Positions 5,631 to 7,034 of a DNA stretch of 7,034 nt are shown one piece after another; positions within the stretch are counted from its first letter, which is position 1; each line of letters begins with the position of its first letter. The notes below the pieces were generated by a model. That model was given only the letters and a program-made list of their open reading frames with translations, did no database searches and was not told where the DNA came from. Location of the stretch: assembly GCA_017400025.1 (NCBI GenBank), contig JAFQAF010000017.1:1-7034 (forward strand). Reading direction: 5' to 3'. The stretch is from Oscillospiraceae bacterium. GTDB lineage: Bacteria > Bacillota_A > Clostridia > Oscillospirales > Ruminococcaceae. The position numbers were made by a program, and so were the translations under genes.

Positions 5631-7034
5631 ATGCTGAATATTTTATTGCCTCTTATGGTCTTTGCACCGGTTGTGGCAGGTATTTTGCCTGTGCTGGTTA
5701 AAAAACTGAAAAAGCTGAACACTGCCATAGTTGCACTGTGTGCGGCAGAACTGGCGGCCTGCCTGTATCTGTTTGCAAACGCCCATCACTTTGAAGGCGC
5801 GGTTGTAACCCTGGGCTGGTTTGCAGGTCTGGGCGTAAATTTTGAAATCAACGGTCTGGGCATTCTGCAGGCCCTTGCAGCCAGCATCATCTGGGTGGGC
5901 TCATCTGTATTCTCTGATGAATACTTTGCCCACGACCAGACATACCTGCACCGCTACTACAGCTTTTTCTGTATCACTTTCGGCGCTACACTGGGCATCT
6001 TCCTTGCATACGACCTGTTTACAGTGTTTGTATTTTTTGAAGTTATGTCCTTTGCCAGCTATGTGCTGGTTGCACACAATCAGGATGATGACTCCGTTGC
6101 CGCAGGAAACAGCTATCTGACTGTTGCAGTGCTGGGTGGTCTTGTGGTGCTGATGGGTATATTTATCCTCAATGCAATGACAGGAACACTGGTTATCAGC
6201 CGGCTGAAAGATGCCTGTGCACCTTTTGCAGGCAGTCGGGCACTGTACGCAGCAGGCTTTATGATTTTCTTCGGCTTTGCCGCAAAGGCCGGTATGTTCC
6301 CGCTCCACGGCTGGCTGCCAAAGGCACACCCTGCCGCACCTGCACCTGCTTCTGCGGCGCTGTCAGGTATCCTTATCAAAGCCGGCGTTTACGGTGTGAT
6401 TGTTGTTACACTTAAAATTCTGTCCGGCAGCTATGGCTGGGCCTGCCTTATGCTGGCACTGGGGGTTCTCACAATGTTTGTGGGTGCGGTTTTTGCCCTG
6501 CTGTCAGTAAACCTCAAAGAAACCCTGGCATATTCTTCCATGTCACAGATAGGCTTTATCGTCATCGGCGTGGCAATGACAGCTATCCTGGGAGACCACG
6601 GTGCAATTGCCGCCTACGGCACAGTGCTGCATATGTTCAACCACACCCTTATCAAGCTGGTGCTGTTCACATCTGCAGGCATTGTCTATGCCAACACCCA
6701 CAGCCTTGACCTCAACGCTGTACAGGGCTTCGGAAAGGACAAACCACTGCTGAAAGGCTGTTTTGTGGTGGCCGCCATGGGTATTATGGGTATCCCGGGC
6801 TTTAACGGCTATATCAGCAAAACCCTGCTGCATGAAGGCATAGTGGAATATATCCATATGCACCCGGCAGGTGTAGATATATTCAGAATTGTGGAAGCAA
6901 TCTTCCTTATCAGCGGTGGTTTTACTGTTGCCTATATGACAAAGCTGTTTATCTGCCTGTTTGTGAAAAAACCTGTCCATAAACATCACACTTCTGCTCA
7001 CGGCTATGCCACCGGCAGAACAATGGCAGTACTG
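5631..7034 (+). CDS. NuoM/HyfB-like proton-translocating subunit (3' end beyond window)
   Basis: The frame is open for 468 codons from the ATG at 5631 to the last base, so the C-terminus is missing because of the window edge. It is a fourth Proton_antipo_M family member, with about 13-14 helices visible. Functional positions are E137 in FVFFEVMSFASYVLVAH (TM5), K219 in GFAAKAGMFPLHGWLPKAHP (TM7) with H226, K250 in LSGILIKAGVYG (TM8), and H334, H338 and K342 in HMFNHTLIKLVLF (TM12). ETLAYSSMSQIGF (297-309) and GYISKTLLHEG (393-403) are further family blocks. Its TM4 loop, SDEYFAHDQ, is a diverged form of the EYMKHEG loop of the two preceding proteins. It is more distant from those two than they are from each other. 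The visible end has a short histidine-rich loop (450-457, HKHHTSAH). The close relatives could be NuoM, HyfB/HycC or an Mbh/Ehr-type subunit, and the sequence alone does not decide. Confidence 0.92.
   Translation, partial: MLNILLPLMVFAPVVAGILPVLVKKLKKLNTAIVALCAAELAACLYLFANAHHFEGAVVTLGWFAGLGVNFEINGLGILQALAASIIWVGSSVFSDEYFAHDQTYLHRYYSFFCITFGATLGIFLAYDLFTVFVFFEVMSFASYVLVAHNQDDDSVAAGNSYLTVAVLGGLVVLMGIFILNAMTGTLVISRLKDACAPFAGSRALYAAGFMIFFGFAAKAGMFPLHGWLPKAHPAAPAPASAALSGILIKAGVYGVIVVTLKILSGSYGWACLMLALGVLTMFVGAVFALLSVNLKETLAYSSMSQIGFIVIGVAMTAILGDHGAIAAYGTVLHMFNHTLIKLVLFTSAGIVYANTHSLDLNAVQGFGKDKPLLKGCFVVAAMGIMGIPGFNGYISKTLLHEGIVEYIHMHPAGVDIFRIVEAIFLISGGFTVAYMTKLFICLFVKKPVHKHHTSAHGYATGRTMAVL

Noticed and set aside
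5842..6120. Plus-strand open frame of 92 codons inside the last gene
   Set aside because: It is out of frame with a 468-codon antiporter-like frame carrying all family motifs, and its translation has no matching features.

Overview
The window is one stretch of a densely packed, rightward-transcribed operon for the membrane arm of an Mrp/Mbh-type complex. This is the antiporter-like module shared by Mrp Na+/H+ antiporters, membrane-bound hydrogenases (Mbh), Mbx/Ehr-type respiratory complexes and complex I. All real genes are on the + strand. Most have a strong AAGGAGG-like ribosome binding site, GC content is close to half, and leucine is written almost only as CTG or CTT. Together with the operon type this suggests a Clostridia-class Firmicute, perhaps an Oscillospiraceae/Ruminococcus-like gut anaerobe. 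That assignment is inference, as the window holds no taxonomic marker.

Layout: (1) bases 1-57 are too short to identify and probably hold the tail of an upstream gene. (2) 58-822 encodes a fusion of the last part of MrpA (MbhE type) with an MrpB (MbhF/MnhB) domain. (3) 824-1201 is an MrpC/NuoK/MbhG-type small subunit. (4) Four consecutive genes of the proton-translocating NuoL/M/N-MrpA/D family follow: 1201-2682, 2701-4152, 4167-5627 and 5631 to beyond the window edge. Gaps between genes run from a 1-base overlap to 18 bases. I see no internal promoter or terminator, and no stretch without a gene.

How they would work together: MrpB- and MrpC-like subunits plus the MrpA C-terminal piece form the ion-handling core of Mrp/Mbh complexes. 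The four antiporter-like subunits each carry the conserved TM5 glutamate and the TM7, TM8 and TM12 lysines used for proton or Na+ transfer. Four such subunits exceed the usual two in Mrp, one in Mbh and three in complex I, so this looks like an unusually long ion-pumping arm. No catalytic subunit (hydrogenase, ferredoxin or NADH module) lies in the window, so plain antiporter, Mbh-type hydrogenase and Ehr/Mbx-like complex cannot be told apart. The main points of interest are the four-fold antiporter array, two of whose members (2701-4152 and 4167-5627) look like a tandem duplicate pair, the MrpA-like parts split between separate genes, and rare leucine codons gathered at gene starts.
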